Assembly (NCBI RefSeq): GCF_014764445.1
Contig: NZ_CP061721.1
Coordinates: 744,001-808,000 of the forward strand
Length of the DNA: 64,000 bases
Direction: 5' to 3'
Source of the DNA: Pseudarthrobacter sp. BIM B-2242
GTDB taxonomy: Bacteria; Actinomycetota; Actinomycetes; Actinomycetales; Micrococcaceae
Both the position numbers and the translations under genes were made by a program. Of the stretch, positions 9,007 to 19,516 are shown piece by piece (the stretch's first letter is position 1; each line of letters begins with the position of its first letter). Under the pieces are notes generated by a model, which saw nothing but the letters and a program-made list of their open reading frames with translations, was not told the DNA's origin and did no database searches.

Positions 9007-9098
9007 CTACGTACCGACTGCTAAAGCAACGTCCGGTTTTCGCCGGCTTCGGAGCTTGGTGCCGGTCGTGGAGCGAGAGAAATACCTAGCTGGAGTGA

Positions 9099-10832
<1,734 letters not shown>

Positions 10833-10860
10833 TCCCCAGGCTTTCCCAGGCACAACGCAC

Positions 10861-10895
10861 GACGGCGGTCCTCACCTTTGGTGGGGGCCGCCGTC
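10861..10895 (+). terminator. terminator hairpin after groEL
   Basis: 16-nt arms (10861-10876 and 10880-10895) pair around a TTT loop with two G:U wobbles; outer arm GACGGCGG/CCGCCGTC. No clear T-run follows, as is common in actinobacteria. Confidence 0.75.
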
Positions 10896-11021
10896 GGCGG
10901 TTAACGGCTGAGGACACCGTCGGCGTCAGCTCCAAACGCCAAAGGGTGGACTTCTGCCGGCGCCAAGGGGTGACCACTGCCGGCGTCAAGGCGCGCACCG
11001 GAATTCTGGCAGGATGGAAAG

Positions 11022-12131
11022 GTGACGATTACAGCAGCAGCCGACGGTTCGGCTTTAGGAAACCCTGGGCCGGCCGGCTGGGCCTGGTATGTGAACGACG
11101 ACTGCTGGCGGGCCGGGGGATGGCCGCACGGCACCAACAACCAGGGTGAGCTGATGGCTGTCCTTGACCTGTTCCGGGCCACCGCCCACATGCCGGAGGA
11201 AGACCTGCGGGTCCTCTGCGACAGCCAGTACGTCATCAACTCCATCACCAAGTGGATGCCGGGCTGGAAACGGAAGGGCTGGCGGAAAGCCGACGGCAAG
11301 CCCGTCCTGAATGTTGAGCTCCTCAAGGAACTGGACCGGGAACTTGCCGGCCGCAAATACAGTTTCGAATGGGTCAAGGGCCATGCCGGCCACGACCTGA
11401 ACGAAGCGGCGGACGTGCGCGCCCGTGCCGCCGCCACCGCGTACCAGCAGGGCGTCGCTGCCCGGTCCGGCCCCGGTTTCGCCGGCGCACCGGAACCCGG
11501 TGCTGCGGCAAACTCCGCCGCGTCTGACACGGGCAGCGCAGGCGCAGGTACGGCTGTCCGCACCGCAGCCCGTTCGGCCGTTCCCGCTTCCGCCTCAACT
11601 CCTGCGTCTGAGCCTGCGTCGGCGCCTGCAGCCGCGTCTGGCACCGGTGCAGACTTCGAGGGACAGGGCCTGTTCGGACGAGGCGATACCCAACAAAGCC
11701 TGTTCGGACAGGCGGCGTTCGAGGAGCCGGACCTGTTCAGCGAGCTGGAAACTGAGGTTTACCCAGCGGCCGAAGGCTCAGGCACGGAAACCATCCCGGA
11801 GGTGATCGTCGAGGCCCTCGAACGTGAACTGGCGTTGCCGGACACCAGGAGCGACATTGGCCGCACCGGCGTTCTCCTACATCCCGACTTTATGGAAATT
11901 GGCAGTTCGGGCCGGGTCTGGACCCGGGACGCCATGATGATGGCGCTCGAGGAGGACCCTGGACACCACACCGAGCTGGAAATCCTCGGCGCGGACCGCA
12001 TCGGCGCCGGCGCGGTCCTGCTGACGTACCGAAGCTACTCGCGCTCAGGCACAGTCCTCCGGAGCTCCCTCTGGGTCCTGGACGGCGGCAGGTGGCGGCT
12101 CCGGTTCCACCAGGGGACACCCGAGGCCTGA
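11022..12131 (+). CDS. ribonuclease HI fused to a C-terminal DUF4440/SnoaL-like domain
   Basis: A 369-residue protein. Residues 1-140 are RNase HI, which cuts the RNA of RNA-DNA hybrids: ADGSALGNPGPAGW (Asp8), NNQGELMA (Glu43), LCDSQYVI (Asp67), GHAGHDLNEAAD (His124, Asp131) give the full catalytic set. Residues ~145-245 are an Ala/Pro/Gly-rich linker with two copies of a QxLFG-like motif (GQGLFGRG, QSLFGQA). Residues ~255-369 (HPDFMEIGSSGRVWTRDAMM...LTYRSYSRSG...SSLWVLDGGRWRLRFHQGT) match the DUF4440 NTF2-like fold. The GTG at 11022 follows GGAAAG. What the second domain binds is unknown. Confidence 0.88.
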   Translation: MTITAAADGSALGNPGPAGWAWYVNDDCWRAGGWPHGTNNQGELMAVLDLFRATAHMPEEDLRVLCDSQYVINSITKWMPGWKRKGWRKADGKPVLNVELLKELDRELAGRKYSFEWVKGHAGHDLNEAADVRARAAATAYQQGVAARSGPGFAGAPEPGAAANSAASDTGSAGAGTAVRTAARSAVPASASTPASEPASAPAAASGTGADFEGQGLFGRGDTQQSLFGQAAFEEPDLFSELETEVYPAAEGSGTETIPEVIVEALERELALPDTRSDIGRTGVLLHPDFMEIGSSGRVWTRDAMMMALEEDPGHHTELEILGADRIGAGAVLLTYRSYSRSGTVLRSSLWVLDGGRWRLRFHQGTPEA

Positions 12132-12153
12132 CGGCCCGGCCGGAGCAACAGGG

Positions 12154-12441
12154 TCAGCTGAAGCGCTGCGTGTTGCCCTGCTCGGCCTGGGCGTACGTGT
12201 TTGCTGCAGAAGCCAGAGCCATGTTGATAGACGCAAGCGACGCCTCAACCTTGCCTTGGGTCAGGGTCCACTCGGTGACGAGGGCCTGGAAATTGTTGGC
12301 GGCAGAGCCACGCCAGGTGGCCTGAAGTTCGTCCAGACCCCGCTTCATGGCGTGGACGTCGGAGCTGATCCGGTCCACCGTTGCCTGGACGTTCGCCGAC
12401 TTGAGTTGGAGAAGTTCGGTATCGACGGAAATGATGCTCAT
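12154..12441 (-). CDS. WXG100 (ESAT-6-like) protein
   Basis: A 95-residue helical-hairpin protein with the WxG turn at Trp43-Arg-Gly45 (ATWRGSAANNF). Such proteins form dimers and are secreted by type VII systems or act as antitoxin-like partners. No ESX ATPase, EccC-like gene or LXG toxin lies near, so it is an isolated member. ATG at 12441 has AAAGG about 8 nt upstream. It converges on the RNase H fusion gene, and a spacer of about 110 bp separates it from the sensor kinase gene. Confidence 0.9.
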   Translation of the reverse strand: MSIISVDTELLQLKSANVQATVDRISSDVHAMKRGLDELQATWRGSAANNFQALVTEWTLTQGKVEASLASINMALASAANTYAQAEQGNTQRFS

Positions 12442-12549
12442 GGCTGATGCCTTTCGATGAAGTGGGGCAGCTGCCGCTGCCCGCCCGGCTGCTCCGGGCC
12501 ACTGCTACGAGCCTATGAAGGGGCGCGGAGGGCACGCCACGGGCAATAG

Positions 12550-14061
12550 CTATATGTGGATAACTTGGCCGTCGCCCGGGCCGCCGGAGGCGTTTCCGGC
12601 CGTACTGCCGGCGATCGCCGCATCGAGGTTGTCTGCCGTCTCGTCCCGGACAGGAAGACTGACTACGAGGGTGGCACCGCCGCCGTCGGTCTTTTCCACC
12701 CTGACGGACCCTCCGTGCGCGCCCACGATGGCGGCCACGATCGCGAGCCCCAGCCCGCTGCCGCCGGTCTCACGGGTACGGGAGGTGTCGGCCCGGTAGA
12801 AGCGCTCAAAAACCTTCGCCGCGTCTTCTTCGGAGATGCCCGGGCCGTGGTCCCGGACCTCAATCACTGCGAGGGCGTGCCCGCCCCCGGACCGGCGCAC
12901 TCCCACGGCGAGCTCAATCGGGCTGCCCTCCGGGGTGTAGCGCAGCACATTGCCCAGCAGGTTCCCCACCACCTGGCGAAGCTTTGCTTCGTCGCCGAGC
13001 ACGGGGGCGGGACCGGCCGGTCCGCCGTCGAGGCCAACAAGGGAAACGGTGCGTGAGCGGTCACTCGCACGGGTGTCCACTACGGCGTCGTGGGCGATCA
13101 GCTGCAGGTCAACAGGTTTCTTTTGGAGGGGACGCTGTTCGTCGAGGCGTGCCAGCAGCAGGAGGTCCTCCACCATGGAGCCCATCCGCTTGGCTTCGCT
13201 TTCGATCCGCCCCATGGCAGTGGCCACGTCCTCATCGGTAGCCAGCGCCCCGTGGCGGTAGAGCTCGGAGAAGCCCCTGATGGTCACCAGCGGAGTTCGC
13301 AGTTCGTGAGAGGCGTCGGCGGCGAAGCGCCGCATTTTGGCCTCGGACGCGGTGCGGGCGGCGAATGCCGTTTCGATGTGGGCCAGCATGGCGTTCAGGG
13401 AGTTCCCAAGGCGTCCCACCTCGGTATAGGAGTTTTCGATCTCCACGCGCCGGGAGAGGTCACCGGCAGCAATGGCTGCGGCGGTTTTCTCCACCCTGGC
13501 AAGCGGCCGGAAGGACCGCGAAACAGTCCAGCTGGCTATCAGGGAAGCGAGCAGCAGCGTGAGCAGGCCGGCGCCGCAGATCACCAGGGTGGCGTGCTTG
13601 AGGACATCGTCCACGCTCTGCAACGGCAGGCCAATGACCACCACGGCCAGACGTCCGCTGTTGAGGACCGTCACGGCTACGACGCGCCAGTTCTGGCCGT
13701 CCGTGCCCCGGACCTGGTAGGGCTTGCCGTCCCGCCGCTGGGCCTCGTCCACGGAGATGCTGCTGATGTCCGGACGGATTTCGGCGTCCCCGCCGAACGG
13801 ATACGGCTCCTCGCCCGGCGTGAAAAGGGTGAGCGAGTAATCGGTGGGGACGGGGCTTGGCGCCTGCAGCGGCGTAAAGGAACGTTGCTTGCCTGCAATG
13901 CTGACGGCGGCATACAGCTTGTTGTCCACCTGGCCCACCAGGTAGCTGTGCAGCAGCGTCAAGGTGCCTGTCCCGGTGGCGGTCAGGGCAACAATCAGCA
14001 GCGCCATGATGATGGCGACGAGCTGGGACCTCAGGGAGGCCGATTTCCACCGCTGCAGCAA
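12550..14061 (-). CDS. two-component sensor histidine kinase
   Basis: A 503-residue membrane kinase. TM helices at about residues 15-38 and 157-180 enclose an extracellular sensor domain of ~120 residues. A HAMP domain (~180-235) is followed by the dimerisation/phosphoacceptor helix FAADASHELRTPLVTIRGF with His252. Then come the N box (VVGNLLGNVLRYTPEGSP), G1 box (DHGPGIS), F box (VFERFYRADTSR) and G2 box (GGSGLGLAI). It is paired with the response regulator just upstream (stop at 14064); the start is a TTG at 14061, only 2 nt after that stop, so translation is probably coupled. Similar to TrcS/TcrY/MprB-type actinobacterial kinases; the signal is unknown. Confidence 0.92.
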   Translation of the reverse strand: MLQRWKSASLRSQLVAIIMALLIVALTATGTGTLTLLHSYLVGQVDNKLYAAVSIAGKQRSFTPLQAPSPVPTDYSLTLFTPGEEPYPFGGDAEIRPDISSISVDEAQRRDGKPYQVRGTDGQNWRVVAVTVLNSGRLAVVVIGLPLQSVDDVLKHATLVICGAGLLTLLLASLIASWTVSRSFRPLARVEKTAAAIAAGDLSRRVEIENSYTEVGRLGNSLNAMLAHIETAFAARTASEAKMRRFAADASHELRTPLVTIRGFSELYRHGALATDEDVATAMGRIESEAKRMGSMVEDLLLLARLDEQRPLQKKPVDLQLIAHDAVVDTRASDRSRTVSLVGLDGGPAGPAPVLGDEAKLRQVVGNLLGNVLRYTPEGSPIELAVGVRRSGGGHALAVIEVRDHGPGISEEDAAKVFERFYRADTSRTRETGGSGLGLAIVAAIVGAHGGSVRVEKTDGGGATLVVSLPVRDETADNLDAAIAGSTAGNASGGPGDGQVIHI

Positions 14062-14063
14062 GG

Positions 14064-14780
14064 TCAGCGCTTCTCTGCCGTCCGGAGCACGTAGCCCACG
14101 CCGCGCTTGGTCTGGATCAGCGCCGGAGCGTCCGGGTCAATGTCCACTTTGCGGCGCAGGTAGGAAATGTAGGACTCCACAATCGAGGCGTCGCCATTGA
14201 AGTTGTACTCCCAGACGTGGTCCAGGATCTGGGATTTCGAGAGCACCCGGTTGGGGTTCAGCATGAGGTACCGCAGGAGCTTGAACTCGGTGGGGGAGAG
14301 CTCGATGACCGTACCGCCGCGGCGCACCTCATGGGCGTCGTCGTCGAGCTCCAGGTCATCAACGCGGATCACGGCGTCATCGTCGAGCAGCGGCTGGGTG
14401 CGGCGGAGGACGGCCCGGATGCGGGCCACCACCTCGTCCAAACTGAAAGGCTTGGTGACGTAGTCGTCCCCGCCGACGGTGAGGCCGGTGACTTTGTCCT
14501 CGGTATCGTCCTTGGCGGTCAGGAACAGGACCGGGAAGTGCTTGCCGGAAGCCCGGAGCTTCCGCGTGACGGTGAAGCCGTCCATATCCGGCAGCATGAC
14601 GTCCAGGACGGCGAGGTCCGGTGCGTGCAGTTCAGCTGCGGCCAGGGCGTCGCGCCCGTTGGCAGCCGAGACCACCTCGAAACCGGCGAAGCGAAGGGAC
14701 GTGGACAGCAGTTCGCGGATGTTCGGTTCATCATCAACAACAAGCAGCTTGGCTTCTGGACCGGTCTTCTTCATACTCAC
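14064..14780 (-). CDS. OmpR/PhoB-family response regulator
   Basis: A 238-residue regulator. The receiver domain (residues 10-125) has the acidic pair DDE at 16-18, phosphoacceptor Asp60 (AVLDVMLPDMDGF), Thr88 and Lys110 (DDYVTKPFS). The C-terminal winged-helix DNA-binding domain (~140-235) shows LSPTEFKLLRYLMLNPNRVLSKSQILDHVW and the wing IQTKRGVGYVLR. GTG at 14780 is favoured over the ATG two codons later because GGAG lies 6 nt before it. It forms an operon with the kinase. Closest in pattern to TrcR-type regulators; the regulon is not visible. Confidence 0.93.
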   Translation of the reverse strand: MSMKKTGPEAKLLVVDDEPNIRELLSTSLRFAGFEVVSAANGRDALAAAELHAPDLAVLDVMLPDMDGFTVTRKLRASGKHFPVLFLTAKDDTEDKVTGLTVGGDDYVTKPFSLDEVVARIRAVLRRTQPLLDDDAVIRVDDLELDDDAHEVRRGGTVIELSPTEFKLLRYLMLNPNRVLSKSQILDHVWEYNFNGDASIVESYISYLRRKVDIDPDAPALIQTKRGVGYVLRTAEKR

Positions 14781-14860
14781 ATCATGCTCCCGGAATCTGG
14801 GAGTTTTCTGGATGGAAGGTGTGTGTTCCGTGTGGCCCGGGAAAGTCCGCGTCCGGCGGC

Positions 14861-16504
14861 TTACGCGGCCTCCACATCCTTGGCGTCCATAATCCGGTAG
14901 GCGTAGCCCTGCTCAGCCAGGAAGCGCTGCCTCTTGGCCGCGAAATCCTGGTCCAGGGTATCCCTGGCCACAAGCGAGTAGAACCGTGCAGCCCGGCCGT
15001 CCTTCTTGGGACGGAGCAGCCGTCCCAGCCGCTGCGCCTCTTCCTGGCGGGAGCCGAACGAGCCCGATACCTGGATGGCCACCGAGGCCTCCGGCAAGTC
15101 AATGGAGAAGTTGGCCACCTTGGACACCACCAGCGTGTGCACCTCACCGGCGCGGAAGGCATCAAAGAGTTTCTGGCGTTCCTTGACGGAGGTGTCGCCT
15201 TTGATGACGGGGGCTTTGAGGCGCTCGCCGATCTCGTCCAGCTGGTCGATGTACTGACCGATCACCAGCAGTTGCTCCCCTGAGTGCCTGGCAACAAGCT
15301 GTTCCACGAGCAGGGTCTTGGACTCCGAGGTCGAGCACAGCCGGTACTTGTCCGCGTCCTCGGCCATCGCGTAGGCCACGCGCTCGTCCCGGGGAAGGTC
15401 AACACGGACCTCCACGCAGTCGGCGGGCGCGATGTAGCCCTGTGATTCGATGTCCTTCCAGGGCGCGTCGTAGCGTTTGGGCCCGATCAGGCTGAAGACC
15501 TCGCCTTCCCGCCCGTCTTCGCGGACCAGCGTGGCAGTCAGGCCCAAACGACGGCGGGCCTGCAGGTCCGCGGTCATACGAAAGATCGGGGCGGGCAGCA
15601 GGTGCACCTCGTCGTAGATGATCAGGCCCCAGTCATGGCCGTCCACCAGCTCCAGGTGGGGGTAGAGGCCGCCGCGCTTGGTGGTAAGCACCTGGTACGT
15701 GGCGATGGTGACGGGCCGGACCTCCTTGACCGCACCCGAGTACTCGCCGATCTCATCCTCTGTGAGGGAGGTGCGCTTGAGCAGTTCATCCTTCCACTGC
15801 CGGGCAGCCACCGTATTCGTCACCAAGATGAGCGTCGTGGTGGAACTGGTGGCCATGGCCGCAGCGCCCACCAGCGTTTTCCCCGCCCCGCAGGGCAGCA
15901 CCACCACGCCGCTGCCGCCGGCCCAGAAGTTCTCCGTGGCCAGCTGCTGGTAAGGGCGAAGCTTCCAGCCGTCCTCGTTCAGGGCGATCAGGTGCGGGGT
16001 GCCGTCCACGTAGCCGGCCAGATCCTCGGCCGGCCAGCCGATCTTGAGGAGCAGCTGCTTGAGCTGGCCGCGCTGGGAGGAGTGGACCACTATGGTTTCG
16101 CCGTCTATCCGCGGCCCCAGCAGGGGCTGGATCTTCTTCGCGCGGATCACTTCCTCCAGCACAGGGTAATCGTCAGTGCGCATAACCAAACCGTGCTGAG
16201 GATCCTTCTCGAGGCGGAGCCGGCCGTACCGGGACATGGTCTCTTCGACGTCGATCAGCAGCGAATGCGGGACCGGGAACCGGGAGTACTTGAGCAGGGT
16301 GTCCAGCACTTTTTCCGCATCCAGTCCGGCGGCGCGCGCATTCCACAGGCCCAGCGGGGTCAGCCGATAGCTGTGCATGTGTTCGGGGGCGCGTTCCAGC
16401 TCGGCGAAGGGAGCGATGGCATGCCGTGCCTCGGTTGCAAGCTCATGGTCCACTTCGAGCAGGATGGTTTTGTCGCTCTGGACAATCAGCGGGCCGTCGT
16501 TCAC
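14861..16504 (-). CDS. DNA repair helicase XPB (bacterial Rad25/XPB)
   Basis: A 547-residue superfamily 2 helicase. After an XPB N-terminal damage-recognition-like domain come LRPYQQLATENFW (Q-like region), Walker A LPCGAGKTLVG, motif II DEVH in LIIYDEVHLL, motif III GLTATL with RED next to it (LVREDGREGE, the XPB RED motif), motif V VVSKVANFSIDLPEASVAIQ and motif VI QEEAQRLGRLLRPK. It unwinds 3'-5' and probably serves DNA repair. GTG at 16504 follows AAGGA; upstream in-frame codons overlap the preceding gene. It lies 13 bp downstream of the helicase-associated gene, so they are co-expressed. Confidence 0.93.
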   Translation of the reverse strand: MNDGPLIVQSDKTILLEVDHELATEARHAIAPFAELERAPEHMHSYRLTPLGLWNARAAGLDAEKVLDTLLKYSRFPVPHSLLIDVEETMSRYGRLRLEKDPQHGLVMRTDDYPVLEEVIRAKKIQPLLGPRIDGETIVVHSSQRGQLKQLLLKIGWPAEDLAGYVDGTPHLIALNEDGWKLRPYQQLATENFWAGGSGVVVLPCGAGKTLVGAAAMATSSTTTLILVTNTVAARQWKDELLKRTSLTEDEIGEYSGAVKEVRPVTIATYQVLTTKRGGLYPHLELVDGHDWGLIIYDEVHLLPAPIFRMTADLQARRRLGLTATLVREDGREGEVFSLIGPKRYDAPWKDIESQGYIAPADCVEVRVDLPRDERVAYAMAEDADKYRLCSTSESKTLLVEQLVARHSGEQLLVIGQYIDQLDEIGERLKAPVIKGDTSVKERQKLFDAFRAGEVHTLVVSKVANFSIDLPEASVAIQVSGSFGSRQEEAQRLGRLLRPKKDGRAARFYSLVARDTLDQDFAAKRQRFLAEQGYAYRIMDAKDVEAA

Positions 16505-16517
16505 GTGGGGGAGTCCT

Positions 16518-19013
16518 TCACTGGCGCAGGTCGTCTGCGGCTTCGACATCGATGATGCGGTGGATCGAGAGCACGCGCTCCGTTTCCTTTGCCGGATCGA
16601 AAACCCGGACCCGGCCACCGCCTACGGAGAGGGGAACAACTGTCTCCAGGCTGGAATTCCCCTGGCTGTCCACCACGTTCATGCTGACGGGCTGCTTGAG
16701 CCGGATGGCCCGCTGCAGGGTCTCCAGGCCGAGCTGGGTTGCCGCTTCGCCGGAGCCGGAGCCTGGTGCGGCATGCGGATGGCTGCCGTTGGACTCGGCC
16801 CGGCGGTGGCGCAGGACGGCAAGCTGGGCGTCAATGTCCTCCGCGGCGGGCGCAGTCCGCGGGGCCGTGTAGACCGGCCGGACGCTGCCGGGAGCGCTGG
16901 TGGTGCGTCGGAGCCGAACGACGGCGGGCTGGGAGTCTTCCACGGAGGGGGAGAGGCCGAGGCCGCGCAGGACCTGGGCCGTTTCACGCGGCGGGGCGGT
17001 GGAAATCAGGACTGTGGGTGCGATGCGGGCCAGCCCCAGGCTGGCCGCCCTGGTTTCCGCCTCCAGCTCCAGCACGGCGGCTTCGTCGTCGCTCTGGATA
17101 AAGCTGGCGGCTGTACCCACCCGGAGCCTGCCGTGCCTGGCGGCGGTGTCTTCCACCAGGTATTCCAAGGGCTGGGGGACGGCGGTGGCCGAATGTTCAC
17201 GCAGGAAGCCCAGGAGGCTGGACGCATCGTGACCCGCATCCAGCGCGCGCCTGATGGAGTTTGTCGAGAACCGGTAGATGGTGGCAGGCCCCTGGCCCTC
17301 GGCGTCGGACATCAGCAGCAGCTTCTCGCTCAGCTCCGGTGTCAGGTACCCGGGGGCGACAGCGGTGAGGTCCGCCTGGAGCAGGACGTGGTTAAGGGCG
17401 GCAGGCAGGTGCTCGCCCAGGATGCCGAGGGCTTCTTCTGGCTTGTCGTCGGCGATGGCGCTGCCAAGCTGGCTCAGCGCTCCAGAGCCGGTCAGGCCCA
17501 GCAGCTCCGCTTCGGCCAGCACGCCTTTGATCAGGGAGCTGAAGCGTCGCGCCATCCGTGGCTGGGCCCATTCGGCCCGCTGCAGCACGGCTGCCGCGTC
17601 CAGGACCGGGGCAGTGCCATCCATTGCACCGGCCTCGCGGGTAAGCTCGTCCAGGATTTCCAGGATCCGCTTCCTGACCACCGGCGCGTCCGGCCGCTGG
17701 GCCTCGGCAGAGAGGGCGTTGATCGCGGTCCCGGCCAGCGCCCTGTGCGCGGCGGAAGCGCCGGTGGTCCCGGTAACGGGCTGGCCCACCAGCGAGGGCA
17801 CGCGCTCGCTCGCGAGCCAGGCGTTGACCAGCCACAGCCATTGTTCCTGCCGGGTGAGGGCCAGCCACTCCAGCTGCGGCGGCTGAACCCACGAGGATGA
17901 GTCCACATCCAGGCGCAGCAGGCCGGAGAGTGCGCTGAGCTCCGCCAGCAGGCCGGCCAGGTGCTGGTCGATGCGCAGCGTTTCGGCCAGCCGCTTCATT
18001 TCGCGGACACCGACGCCGCCGCTGCGCAGCGTCACGAGCGGCTGTTCCCGGACGGCGTGCAGGAGCTCGCCCACCAGCCGCAGGGTCTCGGCGATCGCGC
18101 CAAGCGCTGCATTCCGGCGCAGCGCAGCGGTGGTGCTGCCCAGTTCCGGAACCGGCGGCGAAAGGGTGAAATCGTTGATGATGGCGCCGCCGCGCAGGGA
18201 CAGCCCCACACTGTGCGGCAGTTCCACGTGGGCTGCATCCAGCGGGACGAGGAGCCCCCTGGCCAGCAGCCAGTCAACAGGCCCGACGGCGGCGCCCTGG
18301 TGTGTAACGGACGCTTTTCGTTGTGCCTGGGGGACGGCACCCATGGCCCAGTTGCGAAATTTGGCGAGCAGCGCCGTCGTACGCTCCGGGGCTCCGGCGA
18401 GGGCCTGGTTGAGGGCCTCGGGCGAAGACGTCCAATGCTGCAGCGCAAGCGCTGCCTCCATGGGGGTGGTGGCTTCCTGGATGGCGACGCCGCTGCGGTG
18501 AAGCTCGGCAACCAGTTGGACTGCCCGCTGCGCGAACGCCGGCTGGAGCCTGACCAGTTCGGTGTAGCTGCGCCCCAGACCGGCGGGGTAGATGCCCACC
18601 ACGTCCTTGAGGCATCCCACCGGCAGGTAGAACCGCTGCCGGTGCCCCGGGGCAACAGTGCCGTGCGGCGGCTCTGCCCGGTGGACCAGGGCCAGTTCCT
18701 GCAGGGAGGCCAGGATGCGTTCGACGGCCGCCTGCGTGGAGCCGGCTATCAGCTTGCGGACTCCCGCAGCCGAGGCGCTGTGTTCGGTGTCCGGGTTGGT
18801 GCACAGGTACAGCGTCTCCAGCACCTGCATCTGGGGCCGGTTGAGGCGTTCCAACGCCCGCTGGACGCTGACCCTGGCGCTTGCCCTGGCCGCCAGTGCG
18901 GCAAAGTCCGGCACCGCGGGGGACATCAGATCCGGCCGCGCCGCAAAGAGTGCCCGCAACGAGTCATCGCTGCGGGCTTCCAGTTCTTTACTGAGCGCGC
19001 GGATAAGGGACAT
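16518..19013 (-). CDS. XPB-associated large protein (helicase-associated C-terminal domain)
   Basis: An 831-residue cytosolic protein of the actinobacterial helicase-associated family, usually found directly upstream of XPB. It has no Walker motifs itself. The N-terminal part looks like winged-helix repeats (SVQRALERLNRPQMQVLETLYL...); the C-terminal part (about 600-760) includes ATIYRFSTNSIRRALDAGHDASSLLGFL, like the XPB/Ssl2 helicase C-terminal conserved domain, then LEYLVEDTAARHGRLRVG. The last ~80 residues (LQRAIRLKQPVSMNVVDSQGNSSLETVVPLSVGGGRVRVFDP) are a WYL-like beta barrel. The ATG at 19013 is chosen since the family begins MSLIRALS. A role as partner of XPB is inferred from position. 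Confidence 0.85.
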   Translation of the reverse strand: MSLIRALSKELEARSDDSLRALFAARPDLMSPAVPDFAALAARASARVSVQRALERLNRPQMQVLETLYLCTNPDTEHSASAAGVRKLIAGSTQAAVERILASLQELALVHRAEPPHGTVAPGHRQRFYLPVGCLKDVVGIYPAGLGRSYTELVRLQPAFAQRAVQLVAELHRSGVAIQEATTPMEAALALQHWTSSPEALNQALAGAPERTTALLAKFRNWAMGAVPQAQRKASVTHQGAAVGPVDWLLARGLLVPLDAAHVELPHSVGLSLRGGAIINDFTLSPPVPELGSTTAALRRNAALGAIAETLRLVGELLHAVREQPLVTLRSGGVGVREMKRLAETLRIDQHLAGLLAELSALSGLLRLDVDSSSWVQPPQLEWLALTRQEQWLWLVNAWLASERVPSLVGQPVTGTTGASAAHRALAGTAINALSAEAQRPDAPVVRKRILEILDELTREAGAMDGTAPVLDAAAVLQRAEWAQPRMARRFSSLIKGVLAEAELLGLTGSGALSQLGSAIADDKPEEALGILGEHLPAALNHVLLQADLTAVAPGYLTPELSEKLLLMSDAEGQGPATIYRFSTNSIRRALDAGHDASSLLGFLREHSATAVPQPLEYLVEDTAARHGRLRVGTAASFIQSDDEAAVLELEAETRAASLGLARIAPTVLISTAPPRETAQVLRGLGLSPSVEDSQPAVVRLRRTTSAPGSVRPVYTAPRTAPAAEDIDAQLAVLRHRRAESNGSHPHAAPGSGSGEAATQLGLETLQRAIRLKQPVSMNVVDSQGNSSLETVVPLSVGGGRVRVFDPAKETERVLSIHRIIDVEAADDLRQ

Positions 19014-19023
19014 CAGTCCAACG

Positions 19024-19257
19024 TTACAGCCCGCCGGACTTTCCCGCCCGGCGACGCCCGGCAACGCTGTCCAGGACAAGGAAGAGCATCAGCAGGAAGG
19101 CCACGGGCAGGCCGTACAAGGCGACGGATGTGACCCACACCGGGGCGGCGGTGCCGGCGAAAGCCAGCGCCATCACGGCTCCCACCGCGCCAAGGGAAAG
19201 GATGGCGACAATAGCTGCACAGATCATCAGTGGGCGCCGGTAACGCGAGGGTGTCAT
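19024..19257 (-). CDS. small two-helix membrane protein
   Basis: A 77-residue protein of unknown family. Two hydrophobic segments, about residues 10-34 (MICAAIVAILSLGAVGAVMALAFAG) and 40-64 (WVTSVALYGLPVAFLLMLFLVL), are followed by a basic tail (RRRAGKSGG). It is the first gene of the unit with the helicase-associated gene and XPB (10 bp to the next start). A -10 hexamer TAGCGT ends 7 nt before its ATG and no Shine-Dalgarno is seen, so the operon mRNA is probably leaderless. I do not recognise a function. Confidence 0.7.
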   Translation of the reverse strand: MTPSRYRRPLMICAAIVAILSLGAVGAVMALAFAGTAAPVWVTSVALYGLPVAFLLMLFLVLDSVAGRRRAGKSGGL

Positions 19258-19281
19258 GCACGTAACGCTAACAGGCGGGCG

Positions 19282-19314
19282 CCGCGGCGGTCCGTCACTG
19301 CCGGACCGCCGCGG
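19282..19314. repeat. perfect 13-bp inverted repeat between divergent genes
   Basis: CCGCGGCGGTCCG (19282-19294) and CGGACCGCCGCGG (19302-19314) with a 7-nt loop. It lies upstream of both divergent genes, so it is not an obvious terminator for either. The rest of the 19258-19516 gap holds the promoter region of the cold-shock gene, with nothing else recognisable. Confidence 0.6.
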
Positions 19315-19516
19315 CTACCGCCGCTTGCAGGGTTTTGGCCCGGGCCGCGACGGGCATGGCGGGGGGCCATAAAGCAGGAATCGGTCCCCGGCAGGATAAC
19401 CTTGAAGGAACAGACCAACACGGTCCGTCGCAGTCATTCCCTGAACCCGCATAACAGTGCGGATGCGGTGCCTGCAGGCCGTGTCAGAAGACGTCAGAAC
19501 GAAGAAGGTTGATTAC

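Noticed and set aside
12544..12560. DnaA-box-like TGTGGATAA at the end of the kinase gene
   Set aside because: It is part of the last codons of the sensor kinase and isolated; no origin-like cluster of boxes exists there.
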